A DNA stretch of 15,520 nt from an uncultured Lachnospiraceae bacterium (GCA_902782815.1 CACZOS010000372.1:1-15520), one strand, 5' to 3'. Shown: positions 7,185 through 15,405, numbered from the stretch's first letter. A program made the numbers and translations. Notes: generated by a model from the letters alone, not told the origin.

Positions 7185-7191
7185 CTCCTCC
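7185..7191 (-). promoter_or_regulatory. Ribosome binding site choosing the DJ-1-like start
   Basis: GGAGGAG on the minus strand lies five bases before the ATG at 7179. It falls inside the longer in-frame reading, which argues against the upstream ATG at 7212. Confidence 0.8.
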
Positions 7192-7275
7192 GTGCATACC
7201 ATCGGTTTTCACCGTCTTTTCTGTCCTGATATCCGGCTCATCAGCCCTTTTCTTCGTTTCTTTTTAATCCCATTC

Positions 7276-7304
7276 ATTTTATCCCAATTACTCCCTTTTA
7301 TCAA
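7276..7304 (-). promoter_or_regulatory. Sigma-A-type promoter for the DJ-1/DUF1189/cobU operon
   Basis: On the minus strand TTGATA (7299-7304), a 17-base spacer and TAAAAT (7276-7281) match the consensus in five positions each. The leader to the ATG at 7179 would be about 90 bases. A short palindrome CCCTT/AAGGG overlaps the -35 and the start of the spacer. Confidence 0.7.
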
Positions 7305-7399
7305 GGGAAGACCCGCTTTTTTGTAAAAATTCTCTTTCGCAATTTTTCCGGATAGTGTATCTTTATCTCAGGAGAACCCAGATAAAAAGGAGATCAATT

Positions 7400-7888
7400 A
7401 TGGAAATCGAAAGAAAATTTTTATTAAAGAGAATACCGGATAATCTTGAGGAATATCCCCATGACGAATTGAGTCAGGCCTATGTCTGTACTTCTCCGGT
7501 TATCCGGGTAAGAAAGAAGAACGAGGACTACATTCTGACCATTAAATCAGGAGGGATGCTGGCAAGAGAAGAGATTGAGATGCCCATCAGCGCCCAGACG
7601 TTTGAACATCTCAAAGGGAAGAGAGATGGCATGATCATCACCAAGACCAGGTACAAGATCCCGGAAGAACACGGTTATACTATTGAACTGGACCTTTTCC
7701 ATGATGTCTATGAAGGCTTCTGTATGGCTGAAGTGGAATTTGAATCGGAGGAAGCGGCCCATGCCTTTCTCCCCCCGGACTGGTTCGGCACGGATGTTAC
7801 TTATGACAGCCGGTTCCACAATTCCACCCTGTGTGCCAATTCTGCGGAAGATGTGGCGGCATTTATGTCCGGACTGCCCGGGATGTAA
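7400..7888 (+). CDS. CYTH domain / triphosphate tunnel metalloenzyme family protein
   Basis: A 162-residue single-domain CYTH protein. The ExExK signature opens it (E2, E4, K6 in MEIERKFLL). Alternating charged residues expected to line the tunnel follow: R36/R38 in VIRVRKK, K49 in LTIKSG, E57-E60 in REEIEM, K82/R84/K86 in TKTRYKI, E96/D98 in IELDLF and E111/E113 in AEVEFE. Bacterial members hydrolyse inorganic triphosphate or other triphosphates, and some are class IV adenylate cyclases; the sequence does not decide which. An upstream in-frame ATG (7355) would add a basic leader, but AAAGGAG sits eight bases before the ATG at 7400 and the signature begins there. It is transcribed divergently from the DJ-1 operon and is 148 bases ahead of the L,D-transpeptidase. 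I see no clear promoter. Confidence 0.87.
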   Translation: MEIERKFLLKRIPDNLEEYPHDELSQAYVCTSPVIRVRKKNEDYILTIKSGGMLAREEIEMPISAQTFEHLKGKRDGMIITKTRYKIPEEHGYTIELDLFHDVYEGFCMAEVEFESEEAAHAFLPPDWFGTDVTYDSRFHNSTLCANSAEDVAAFMSGLPGM

Positions 7889-8001
7889 TGAAAGAAGGTC
7901 CGATTCTTCTGGAGATAAGATTTTCTTTCTGTATAAAAAAATGTAAAATTGTTCACAAAGAATTAAGAAAATACCACCTTTCTTTTTTCCGGCGAATATA
8001 C

Positions 8002-8007
8002 TATAAT
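8002..8007 (+). promoter_or_regulatory. -10 element upstream of the L,D-transpeptidase gene
   Basis: A perfect TATAAT lies 29 bases before the ATG at 8037. The sequence 17 bases further upstream (TTTCTT, 7979-7984) is a poor -35. An A/T-rich stretch at 7930-7970 precedes it and could help polymerase or an activator. Confidence 0.5.
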
Positions 8008-8023
8008 AGTGCCTAATGTAGAA

Positions 8024-8030
8024 AAAGAGG
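8024..8030 (+). promoter_or_regulatory. Ribosome binding site choosing the ATG of the L,D-transpeptidase
   Basis: AAAGAGG ends six bases before the ATG at 8037. It directly abuts the in-frame TTG at 8031, which is too close for normal initiation, so the ATG is preferred. Confidence 0.65.
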
Positions 8031-8036
8031 TTGGAT

Positions 8037-9734
8037 ATGGAAGACAATAAAGAATTTAATTTAAATGTGAATAAAGAACCGGATATAGAAAAAAATGAGC
8101 AGGAAATCTGTCTGTCCGTGGAGGAAGCCGTATCAGAGCAGCCTACGGGTGATCAGATGACTGAGAAGGAATCTCCTGAGCCGGAGGCGGTACAGGAGGC
8201 CATGGCGGAGAGATCTTCGGGGCCGGATAACGAGCCTCAACCGGAGGAACCCGCCGGACCGGATAGTGAACCCATACAGGAAAAAACCGCAAAACCGGAT
8301 AATAATCCGGAAACAGAGAAAGTGCCGGATAACCCTGTCCCGAAAGAGAAGCCGGAGAAAAAGAAAGCCCGGTGGCCATGGATCCTGGCTCTGATCGTGC
8401 TTCTTGCAGGCGCTGTATACGGGGGAGGATACTACTATTACTCTTCTCATTTTCCCCACGGGATCTATGCCAATGGCAAGAAGCTTGGAGAACTAACCGT
8501 TGAACAGGCAGAAAAAGTATTTACCGAAGATCTGGAGTCCCATTCCATCACCCTTAAAGAAAAGGAGCGGGAAGAAGTCATTGACGCCGCTGCCATCGGC
8601 ACGGTGATCGATGTGGGAACTCAGGTTCAGGATCTGTTCGACTCTCTGAATCCTGCTTTATGGTTCACCAATATTTTCGGGAAAAAGGAAAATAAACTGG
8701 TCCTGGATGTCACTTACGACCAGGAAGCCATGACCGCCGCGGTAGATTCTCTGGAAGCCTTCAAGGAAGAAAACGTGGTGGCACCGGTAAATACCAGTAT
8801 AAAAGCCGGGGAAACCGAGTTTGAGATCGTTCCGGAGGTCCTGGGCAACACCATCCTGAGGGATGATCTTCTTACCGCCATCGACGAAGCTCTGGCCACA
8901 TGCCAGACCTCCATCGACCTGGAGAAGAAAAACCTTTACCTGCTTCCCCAGTATTTCGCCGATGACGAGGTGGTTAAAACTGCCCTGGAGACAGCCAACA
9001 AATACTCCCATGGAACTATCGTCCATGATTTTTCCTACGCTACGGAGACCATAGACTACCAGACCATCAAGGACTGGATCATCATCTCCAAGGATTTCGA
9101 GGTAAGCTTAAGCAGCAGCGATGTGGGTGATTATGTGGAGTCCCTGGGTAAAAAATACAATACCATGGGAAGCTCCCGTCCCTTCACCACCGCCTACGGT
9201 TCCAAGATCAACGTGTATGACGGGGATTACGGATGGAGGATCGACTTTAAGAAAGAGAAGAAGAAACTGATCAAGGAGATCAAAAGCGGTGAGGATGTAA
9301 ATCGAAAACCCATCTACTCCTACACTGCCGCCATCCAGACCGAGAAGACCGACATAGATGATTCCTATGTGGAGGTCAGCATCAGCAGGCAGGAATTATG
9401 GCTCTTTATCGACGGTGAATGTATCCTGAATACTTCCGTGGTAACCGGCAGGCCCGGGTTCGATACGGAAAAGGGTGTATACGGAATCACCTATAAGAAA
9501 AGAAATGAGGTGCTGGAGGGATTCAATGCGGATGGCACCACTTATGCCTCCCCGGTAAGCTACTGGATGCCCTTCAACGGTAATCAGGGCCTCCATGATG
9601 CCAGCTGGAGAGACAGCTTCGGCGGAAGCCTCTACAAGACACAGGGGTCTCACGGCTGTGTCAACTGTCCAAGCTGGGCCGCAGCGACCCTCTACAAATA
9701 TGTGGATGAGAACTTCCCTGTGATCATTTATTAA
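8037..9734 (+). CDS. Membrane-anchored L,D-transpeptidase (YkuD domain) with peptidoglycan-binding-type middle domain
   Basis: A 565-residue single-pass envelope enzyme. Residues 1 to about 110 are very rich in Glu, Pro, Asp and Lys, with loose PDxEP-like repeats, and should be cytoplasmic. A membrane helix follows basic residues (KKKARWPWILALIVLLAGA, about 109-131). Residues about 150-440 resemble the PG_binding_4 domain that often precedes YkuD. The YkuD catalytic domain is about 440-565, with the signature SHGCVNCPSW (H539, nucleophile C541) and an upstream histidine in GLHDASW. Such enzymes use the cysteine to form 3-3 peptide cross-links or attach molecules to peptidoglycan, and resist most penicillins. 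The usual arginine after HGCV is asparagine here (HGCVN), a common variant in this subgroup. It has a TATAAT -10 upstream and a strong shared terminator downstream. Confidence 0.9.
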   Translation: MEDNKEFNLNVNKEPDIEKNEQEICLSVEEAVSEQPTGDQMTEKESPEPEAVQEAMAERSSGPDNEPQPEEPAGPDSEPIQEKTAKPDNNPETEKVPDNPVPKEKPEKKKARWPWILALIVLLAGAVYGGGYYYYSSHFPHGIYANGKKLGELTVEQAEKVFTEDLESHSITLKEKEREEVIDAAAIGTVIDVGTQVQDLFDSLNPALWFTNIFGKKENKLVLDVTYDQEAMTAAVDSLEAFKEENVVAPVNTSIKAGETEFEIVPEVLGNTILRDDLLTAIDEALATCQTSIDLEKKNLYLLPQYFADDEVVKTALETANKYSHGTIVHDFSYATETIDYQTIKDWIIISKDFEVSLSSSDVGDYVESLGKKYNTMGSSRPFTTAYGSKINVYDGDYGWRIDFKKEKKKLIKEIKSGEDVNRKPIYSYTAAIQTEKTDIDDSYVEVSISRQELWLFIDGECILNTSVVTGRPGFDTEKGVYGITYKKRNEVLEGFNADGTTYASPVSYWMPFNGNQGLHDASWRDSFGGSLYKTQGSHGCVNCPSWAAATLYKYVDENFPVIIY

Positions 9735-9744
9735 GAATAAACAT

Positions 9745-9797
9745 AAAGACGGAAAAACGGCTTTCTTCAAAAGTAAGAAAGCCGTTTTTCCGTCTTT
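9745..9797. terminator. Bidirectional terminator between convergent L,D-transpeptidase and parC genes
   Basis: A perfect 23-bp stem (9745-9767 with 9775-9797) with a 7-base loop CAAAAGT starts ten bases after the plus-strand stop and lies 38 bases past the parC stop. A/T runs at the outer ends serve both directions, with TTTTATTATTT on the plus strand and TTT on the minus strand. Strongest hairpin in the window. Confidence 0.92.
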
Positions 9798-9835
9798 TAT
9801 TATTTAAGGCTTGATCGTAATTTACTGTCTGCTTC

Positions 9836-12094
9836 TTATCGTCTGACCTTGGTTCCCCGGCCGTCCCGGCCTGCCAGTTTAAGCTTAGACAGATAAAGCT
9901 CCTTGTCTTTATAGAGGATAAAGGAAGAGGTATCCCCATTTTCACACAGATAAACTTTAATCACTTCATCCCCGTCCTTCAGGCTCATTCCTCTGAGACC
10001 CACAGCCGTCTTCTTTTTCCTTCCGATCTCCTCCAGGGAGAAACGGAGGAAATAGCCATTGGCGCTCTGGAGAACGATACTCTTCTTCTTTTTGTCGTCC
10101 ACAGGGAAGAAGCTGATATGAACGATTTCATCGCCCTCAGCCAGTTTTGTGGAGGCCACACTCTTTTTGGATACCTTGTACTCCGTCCCTTCTACAAATT
10201 TCACCATGGACTTTTTGGTGACAAAGAGAATCTCCGTCTTATCCAGCCGGCTCATGGGAATGACCGCCAGAATGTTCTGGCTGGTGTGGTCATAATTACA
10301 GACATTGTCCAGCGGGATCCCCTTGTCTCTCAGGCGTCCGCCGGGCAGGTCGGATATTTTCAGCTGGTGCATCATCCCGTCATGGGTGAAGAGGGAAAGA
10401 CGGTCAGTGCTGAGACAGGGAACGATAAACCGGTACTCTTCATACACTGTATCCTCATTTCTCTCAAAAGTCTGCTTATCCATCATTTTCCCGTAACCGA
10501 AACGGTCCATGACAAAGACAAGCTCCTTCTCCTCGGGGGGAGCTTCCACCACCACTGCCGCTTTAGCGGTGGTCAGAGCGGTTTTCCTGGCAAAGCCATA
10601 CTCCTTTTTTATCTTGAGCAGATCCTTTTTTATGACCTTTTTCATTTCTTTTGGATCATTCAGGATCTTTTCGTACTCTTTGATCTCGGTAAGGAGCTTT
10701 GCGTACTCTTCCTGAAGAGCCATAATCTCAAGTCCGATCAGACGATAAAGGCGCATCTCCAGGATGGCTGTGGCCTGTTTTTCGGTAAAGCGCAGTTTTT
10801 CTGCCTGTTTTTTGGATTTCTGAGAACGAAAACGGATTCCCTCCGTCTTCCCTTCGATCAGACAGGCCCTGGCTTCCTTTATATTTGAGCTGCCACGCAG
10901 GATTTCAATGATCAGGTCGATCACGTCACAGGCGCGGATAAGACCTTCCTTGATCTCTTTCTGCTCATAGGCCCTGTCCAGGAGAGTGGTATACTTCCTG
11001 CGCATGAGTTCATGGTGAAAAAGGGCATGATGATGCAGGATATCCTTAAGGCTCAGCTGCTCCGGCCTCCCATTTACGATGGCCAGCATATTTACTCCGA
11101 AGGTATCTTCCAGCCTTGTTTTTTTGTAGAGCAGATTCTTCAGTCTTTCCACATCGGCATTTTTTTTCAGTTCCAGTACGATGCGGATCCCTTCTTTGGA
11201 TGATTCGTTGGATACGTCCACGATATCCGTGGTCTTTCTTCCCTCGATCAGGCCTACCACATCCGAAATGAACCGGCCGATATTCGCCCCGATCATGGTA
11301 TAGGGGATTTCGGAGATCACCAGTTTATCCTTCCGGCTCCTTCCTTTTCCCTGTTCGAATTCCACCTTCCCCCTGAGCTTGATCTTCCCGCTTCCGGTTT
11401 CATAGATTTCCGCCAGATCATGCTCATTGACCACGATTCCTCCTGTGGGGAAGTCCGGTCCCTTGACATGCTGCATCAATTCTTTTACGGTGATCTCTTC
11501 ATTGTCCAGATAGGCAATCATACCGTCCACAACCTCACTGAGATTGTGGGGAGGGATGGAGGTGGTCATGCCCACGGCAATTCCCTCCGCGCCGTTGATC
11601 AGAAGATTGGGTATACGGACGGGAAGAACCACAGGTTCTTTTTCCGTCTCATCAAAATTGGGCTGAAAATCCACGATGTCTTTATCCATATCTGCCAGAT
11701 AGACATCCTGGGTGAACTTCTGCAGCTTGGCCTCGGTATAACGCATGGCCGCTGCGCCGTCTCCCTCGATGGATCCGAAATTACCATGCCCGTCCACCAG
11801 GGGCATCCCCTTTTTAAACTCCTGCTCCATCACCACCAGGGCATCATAGATGGAAGTGTCACCGTGGGGATGGTATTTACCCATGGTATCACCCACTATA
11901 CGGGCTGATTTACGATGGGGACGGTCCGGACGAAGTCCCAGTTCCTGCATGGCATAGAGAACCCTTCTCTGGACCGGTTTCAGTCCGTCCCTGACATCGG
12001 GCAGGGCTCTCTGACAGATGACACTCATGGCATAATCGATATAGGATTTCTGCATAAGATCAGAAAACTCTGATTTGATGATTCGTTCTGACAT
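9836..12094 (-). CDS. parC: Type IIA DNA topoisomerase subunit A, topoisomerase IV ParC-like
   Basis: The 752-residue subunit cuts and rejoins DNA in a type IIA topoisomerase. It has the breakage-reunion core: catalytic tyrosine Y119 after arginine (AAMRYTEAK), the quinolone-region helix HPHGDTSIYDALV with T80 and D84, and GPDFPTGG further on. A C-terminal beta-propeller region begins near residue 515. The GyrA box QRRGGKG is absent; the closest stretch reads RKKKTAVGLRGM. That favours topo IV (decatenation) over gyrase, which needs the box to wrap DNA and supercoil. I chose the ATG at 12094, with AGGTGG five bases before it; a GTG three codons upstream would give 755 residues. It follows parE by 15 bases and ends at a convergent terminator. 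Databases may label it gyrase subunit A. Confidence 0.88.
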   Translation of the reverse strand: MSERIIKSEFSDLMQKSYIDYAMSVICQRALPDVRDGLKPVQRRVLYAMQELGLRPDRPHRKSARIVGDTMGKYHPHGDTSIYDALVVMEQEFKKGMPLVDGHGNFGSIEGDGAAAMRYTEAKLQKFTQDVYLADMDKDIVDFQPNFDETEKEPVVLPVRIPNLLINGAEGIAVGMTTSIPPHNLSEVVDGMIAYLDNEEITVKELMQHVKGPDFPTGGIVVNEHDLAEIYETGSGKIKLRGKVEFEQGKGRSRKDKLVISEIPYTMIGANIGRFISDVVGLIEGRKTTDIVDVSNESSKEGIRIVLELKKNADVERLKNLLYKKTRLEDTFGVNMLAIVNGRPEQLSLKDILHHHALFHHELMRRKYTTLLDRAYEQKEIKEGLIRACDVIDLIIEILRGSSNIKEARACLIEGKTEGIRFRSQKSKKQAEKLRFTEKQATAILEMRLYRLIGLEIMALQEEYAKLLTEIKEYEKILNDPKEMKKVIKKDLLKIKKEYGFARKTALTTAKAAVVVEAPPEEKELVFVMDRFGYGKMMDKQTFERNEDTVYEEYRFIVPCLSTDRLSLFTHDGMMHQLKISDLPGGRLRDKGIPLDNVCNYDHTSQNILAVIPMSRLDKTEILFVTKKSMVKFVEGTEYKVSKKSVASTKLAEGDEIVHISFFPVDDKKKKSIVLQSANGYFLRFSLEEIGRKKKTAVGLRGMSLKDGDEVIKVYLCENGDTSSFILYKDKELYLSKLKLAGRDGRGTKVRR

Positions 12095-12109
12095 AATCTC
12101 CACCTGCCT

Positions 12110-14023
12110 CTATACATCCAGCTCAGCATCCTGAGCATGGTCATGAATAAACTCTCTTCTGGGGGCGACTTCGCTTCCCATCAGCATGGAGGTGATCCGG
12201 GAAGCCTGTCTTCCGTCTTCAATCTCCACCTGTTTGAGAATGCGGGTCTCGGGACACAGGGTGGTCTCCCAGAGCTGATCCGCATCCATCTCTCCCAGAC
12301 CCTTATATCTCTGAAGGGTAAAGGAGCCCTTATGGGTTTTCCGGTATTTCTCCAGCGCCTTGTCATCGTAGAGGTATTCCTCCTTACCCTTCTTGGGAAT
12401 AGCCTTGTATAAAGGGGGCGTGGCAAGAAATACATGGCCCTGATGGATAAGATCCGGCATGAAACGGTAGAAGAAGGTCAGCAGAAGGGTTGCGATATGC
12501 GCCCCGTCCACATCGGCATCCGTCATGATGATGATCTTGTGGTAGCGAAGTTTGCTGATGTCGAAATCATTACCGTAACCTTCGGAAAACCCGCATCCGA
12601 AGGTATGGATCATGGTCTTGATCTCGGCGTTGGCCAGCACCTTATCCATGGAGGCTTTTTCCACATTGAGTATCTTCCCGCGGATGGGAAGGATAGCCTG
12701 GGTCTTCCGGTTCCTGGCAGTTTTGGCGGATCCTCCGGCAGAATCTCCCTCCACAATAAAGACTTCACACTCTTCCGGTTTCCTGCTCTCACAGTTGGCC
12801 AGCTTTCCGTTGGAGTCAATGGAGAATTTTGACTTACTGATAAGGTTGGTCCTGGCCTTCTCCTCAGCCTTACGGATCCTGGCGGATTTCTCCGCGCAGG
12901 AAAGAATATTCTTCAGTTCCTCGAGATGGCGGTCGAAGTACATGGTCAGTTCCTCTCCCAGGACCTCGGAAACCGCTTTCCCCGCATCCGCATTATCCAG
13001 TTTTGTCTTGGTCTGCCCCTCAAAACGGGGTTCCTTATGTTTTATGGATATGACAGTGGTCATCCCGTTTCGGACATCCGTGCCGGTAAAATTGGGATCC
13101 TTTTCCTTCAGGATACCCAGGTCTCTGGCGTACTGATTCATGACCATGGTAAATTTTGTCTTGAAACCCGTGATGTGGGTTCCCCCCTCCAGGGTCCCTA
13201 TATTATTGCAGAAACCCAGTATCTCTTCCTGGAACTCATCCACGTACTGGAAGGCGATCTCCACATCGATTTCTTCCACTATCCGGTGAAAATAGACGAT
13301 CTCACTGACAGCATGCTTTCCTTTATTCAGATCCTCCACATAGGCCTTGAGCCCTTCAGGCTCATGATAGACCACTACCTCCTCCTCACCGGCCCGACGG
13401 TTCTCGAAGCTGATGGTTAAATGCGGATTCAGGTAGGCAGTCTCATGGAGACGGTTCTTGATGGAAGATGCCTTGAAATAGGTCTTGTCAAAAATCTCAT
13501 CATCGGGAAGGAAGGTGACGGTGGTGCCGGTATCTTCCTTTTTGCATTTGCCGATCATCTCCAAAGGAGCGACCGCTTTACCCCTCTCAAACATCTGCTG
13601 GTATACCCCGCCCTCAGTCTGGATCCTTACTTCCAGCCAGACGGAAAGGGCATTTACCACGGAGGCACCCACACCGTGAAGGCCTCCGGAGATCTTGTAG
13701 CCGCCGTCCCCGAATTTTCCGCCGGCATGGAGCATGGTGAAAACCACCTCCACAGCGGGAAGTCCGGTTTTGTCATTGATGCCGACGGGAATTCCCCGGC
13801 CGTTGTCGGAGATGGTGGCAGTTCCGTCCTCATCCAGTATTACGCTGATCTTATCACAGTAGCCTGCCAGATGTTCATCCACAGAATTATCCACGATCTC
13901 ATAGATCAGGTGGTTAAGCCCTTTGGTGGAGACGCTGCCGATGTACATCCCGGGACGTTTGCGTACTGCCTCCAGCCCCTCCAGTATGGAGATACTGTTG
14001 GCATCATAATTATCCTGCTGCAT
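12110..14023 (-). CDS. parE: Type IIA DNA topoisomerase subunit B (ParE/GyrB type)
   Basis: The 637-residue ATPase subunit has all parts in order. The GHKL ATPase domain has E42 in YEIVDNSVDE, D73 in SDNGRG, K103, and GGLHGVGAS (113-121). The transducer domain has QTKTKL (337-342). The TOPRIM metal site has E425 in EGDSAGG and D502, D504, D506 in MTDADVDGAH. The C-terminal tail has YKGLGEMDADQLW. Length and motifs such as RGKILNVEKA resemble GyrB more than Firmicute ParE (usually RGKVINTEKA), so the subunit type is uncertain. I call it parE because its partner subunit, 15 bases downstream, lacks the GyrA box. It begins three bases after the murF stop, with a GGAGAAGGA site lying inside the murF 3' end, implying tight co-transcription and possibly translational coupling. 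Confidence 0.88.
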   Translation of the reverse strand: MQQDNYDANSISILEGLEAVRKRPGMYIGSVSTKGLNHLIYEIVDNSVDEHLAGYCDKISVILDEDGTATISDNGRGIPVGINDKTGLPAVEVVFTMLHAGGKFGDGGYKISGGLHGVGASVVNALSVWLEVRIQTEGGVYQQMFERGKAVAPLEMIGKCKKEDTGTTVTFLPDDEIFDKTYFKASSIKNRLHETAYLNPHLTISFENRRAGEEEVVVYHEPEGLKAYVEDLNKGKHAVSEIVYFHRIVEEIDVEIAFQYVDEFQEEILGFCNNIGTLEGGTHITGFKTKFTMVMNQYARDLGILKEKDPNFTGTDVRNGMTTVISIKHKEPRFEGQTKTKLDNADAGKAVSEVLGEELTMYFDRHLEELKNILSCAEKSARIRKAEEKARTNLISKSKFSIDSNGKLANCESRKPEECEVFIVEGDSAGGSAKTARNRKTQAILPIRGKILNVEKASMDKVLANAEIKTMIHTFGCGFSEGYGNDFDISKLRYHKIIIMTDADVDGAHIATLLLTFFYRFMPDLIHQGHVFLATPPLYKAIPKKGKEEYLYDDKALEKYRKTHKGSFTLQRYKGLGEMDADQLWETTLCPETRILKQVEIEDGRQASRITSMLMGSEVAPRREFIHDHAQDAELDV

Positions 14024-14026
14024 GAT

Positions 14027-15394
14027 CTATTCCTTCTCCATGATGGCAGCGGTCACCTCATTTAACCGCATACCGTTGGATCCTTTCAACAAAACGATGT
14101 CTTCTTTATCTATATGGCCGGTCAGAAAGGCGATGAGGGATTCCCTGTCAGGAAAATGCCGGGTGACGATCCGGTCATTATGCTCCCGGACCCCGCGGAG
14201 GATCTCCCGGGAAAGATCACCGTAGACAAATACCTCATCCACTTTTTCCCCGGCAATGTATTCTCCGATCTGATAATGGTATTCCTTCTCCTTCTCCCCC
14301 AGTTCCAGCATGTCAGCCAAAACCGCTATCCTTCTTCCCCTGATCCCGTCCATGGTGGAGAGAACGCGGACAGATGCCCTCATGGAATCCGGACTTGCGT
14401 TGTAGGTATCATCAATGATCTGGCAGGCTTCAGCCCGGATCATCCTCTGTCTCTGTCCGTGGAAACCGGTCAGTTTCCCGGCCGCTGCTTCAAGATCAAG
14501 TCCCATCTGATGGGCCGCTGCCAGGGCCACCAGGGCATTCCTGACATAATGATCCCCCATAACCTCCAGGTTCACCGGCAGTTCTCCTCCCTCATAATGG
14601 AAAAGGAAACTTGTGCCGCCGTTCCCGGTAACAATATGGTCGGCCCGGTAATGGCAGTCGTCCGCCAGACCGTAGAACCATGTCTTAAAGGGCAGCTTTC
14701 CCCGGTATCTCCTGAGGAAGGGGTCATCCCCGTTTAAGAAGACCATCCCATCCTCGGGAAGTCCTTTCAGGATATCCATCTTCTCCAGGCAGATGTTCTC
14801 CTGGGTCTTCAATTGGGCAATATGGCTGACGCCGATAACGGTGACCACAGCCATATCGGGCCGGATCATCCTGGTCAGCTTCTCGATCTGGCCCCGTTCA
14901 CTCATACCGATCTCCAGTACTGCCGCCTGGTCCCGGCTGCTGAGGTGAGCCAGAGTGAGGGGTACGCCGATCTGGCTGTTCTGGTTTCCCATGGTCTGAA
15001 AGACCTGCAGGCCGGAAGAAAGGGCACAGGCGATCATCTCCCTGGTGGTTGTCTTTCCCACGCTTCCCGTTACGGCCACCACCGGAAGATCCATCCTGCT
15101 CCGGTAAGCGGTTCCCACCTTCTGCATGGCCTCCAGGGTGTCGTCCACCCTGATCCAGGGTTTGTCTCCCTCCGCCCGGTCATGCTCCTGGGTAAATGTG
15201 GCTCCGTTCAAACTGAGTGCCCCCTCGATAAACCGGTGGGCATCCACCCTCTCACCGATAATGGGCACAAAAATACTATCCTCATTTCCTGTCCTGGAGT
15301 CGATGGAAAAGTCTTTGATGACCTTATTTTCATCGCCGCAGAGGAGCTCTCCTCCGGTGATCTCCAGGATATCTTTAATAGTAATATTTTCCAA
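14027..15394 (-). CDS. murF: UDP-N-acetylmuramoyl-tripeptide--D-alanyl-D-alanine ligase MurF
   Basis: MurF joins D-Ala-D-Ala to UDP-MurNAc-tripeptide, using ATP, in the last cytoplasmic step of peptidoglycan precursor synthesis. The 455-residue length is typical. The N-terminal UDP-substrate domain covers about 1-100 (SIDSRTGNEDSIFVP). The central ATPase domain has the P-loop TGSVGKTTT (109-117), a conserved E161 in LEIGMSERGQI, H191 in VSHIAQL and NGDDP (221-225). The C-terminal ligase domain begins near 315 and contains DDTYNASPDSM (328-338). The start is a TTG: AGGAGG lies exactly five bases upstream and the next methionine is about 90 codons in. It is the first gene of a murF-parE-parC operon within the window. 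No convincing promoter is visible in the 125 bases upstream. Confidence 0.95.
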   Translation of the reverse strand: MENITIKDILEITGGELLCGDENKVIKDFSIDSRTGNEDSIFVPIIGERVDAHRFIEGALSLNGATFTQEHDRAEGDKPWIRVDDTLEAMQKVGTAYRSRMDLPVVAVTGSVGKTTTREMIACALSSGLQVFQTMGNQNSQIGVPLTLAHLSSRDQAAVLEIGMSERGQIEKLTRMIRPDMAVVTVIGVSHIAQLKTQENICLEKMDILKGLPEDGMVFLNGDDPFLRRYRGKLPFKTWFYGLADDCHYRADHIVTGNGGTSFLFHYEGGELPVNLEVMGDHYVRNALVALAAAHQMGLDLEAAAGKLTGFHGQRQRMIRAEACQIIDDTYNASPDSMRASVRVLSTMDGIRGRRIAVLADMLELGEKEKEYHYQIGEYIAGEKVDEVFVYGDLSREILRGVREHNDRIVTRHFPDRESLIAFLTGHIDKEDIVLLKGSNGMRLNEVTAAIMEKE

Positions 15395-15399
15395 TTCTG

Positions 15400-15405
15400 C
15401 CTCCT
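15400..15405 (-). promoter_or_regulatory. Ribosome binding site fixing the TTG start of murF
   Basis: AGGAGG on the minus strand is five bases before the TTG at 15394. The MENITIKDIL N-terminus fits MurF proteins, so the non-ATG start is well supported. Confidence 0.8.

Noticed and set aside
7180..7212. Upstream ATG giving an 11-residue longer DJ-1-like protein
   Set aside because: The GGAGGAG binding site lies inside this extension and the family's conserved N-terminus begins at the downstream ATG.
7889..7930. Terminator after the CYTH gene (GAAAGAA/TTCTTTC arms)
   Set aside because: The arms are A/T-rich, the loop is about 26 bases, and a competing 5-bp hairpin overlaps; not enough to call.
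7889..8036. Rex-type operator around TTCACAA
   Set aside because: Only one half of the TTGTGAA-N4-TTCACAA palindrome is present.
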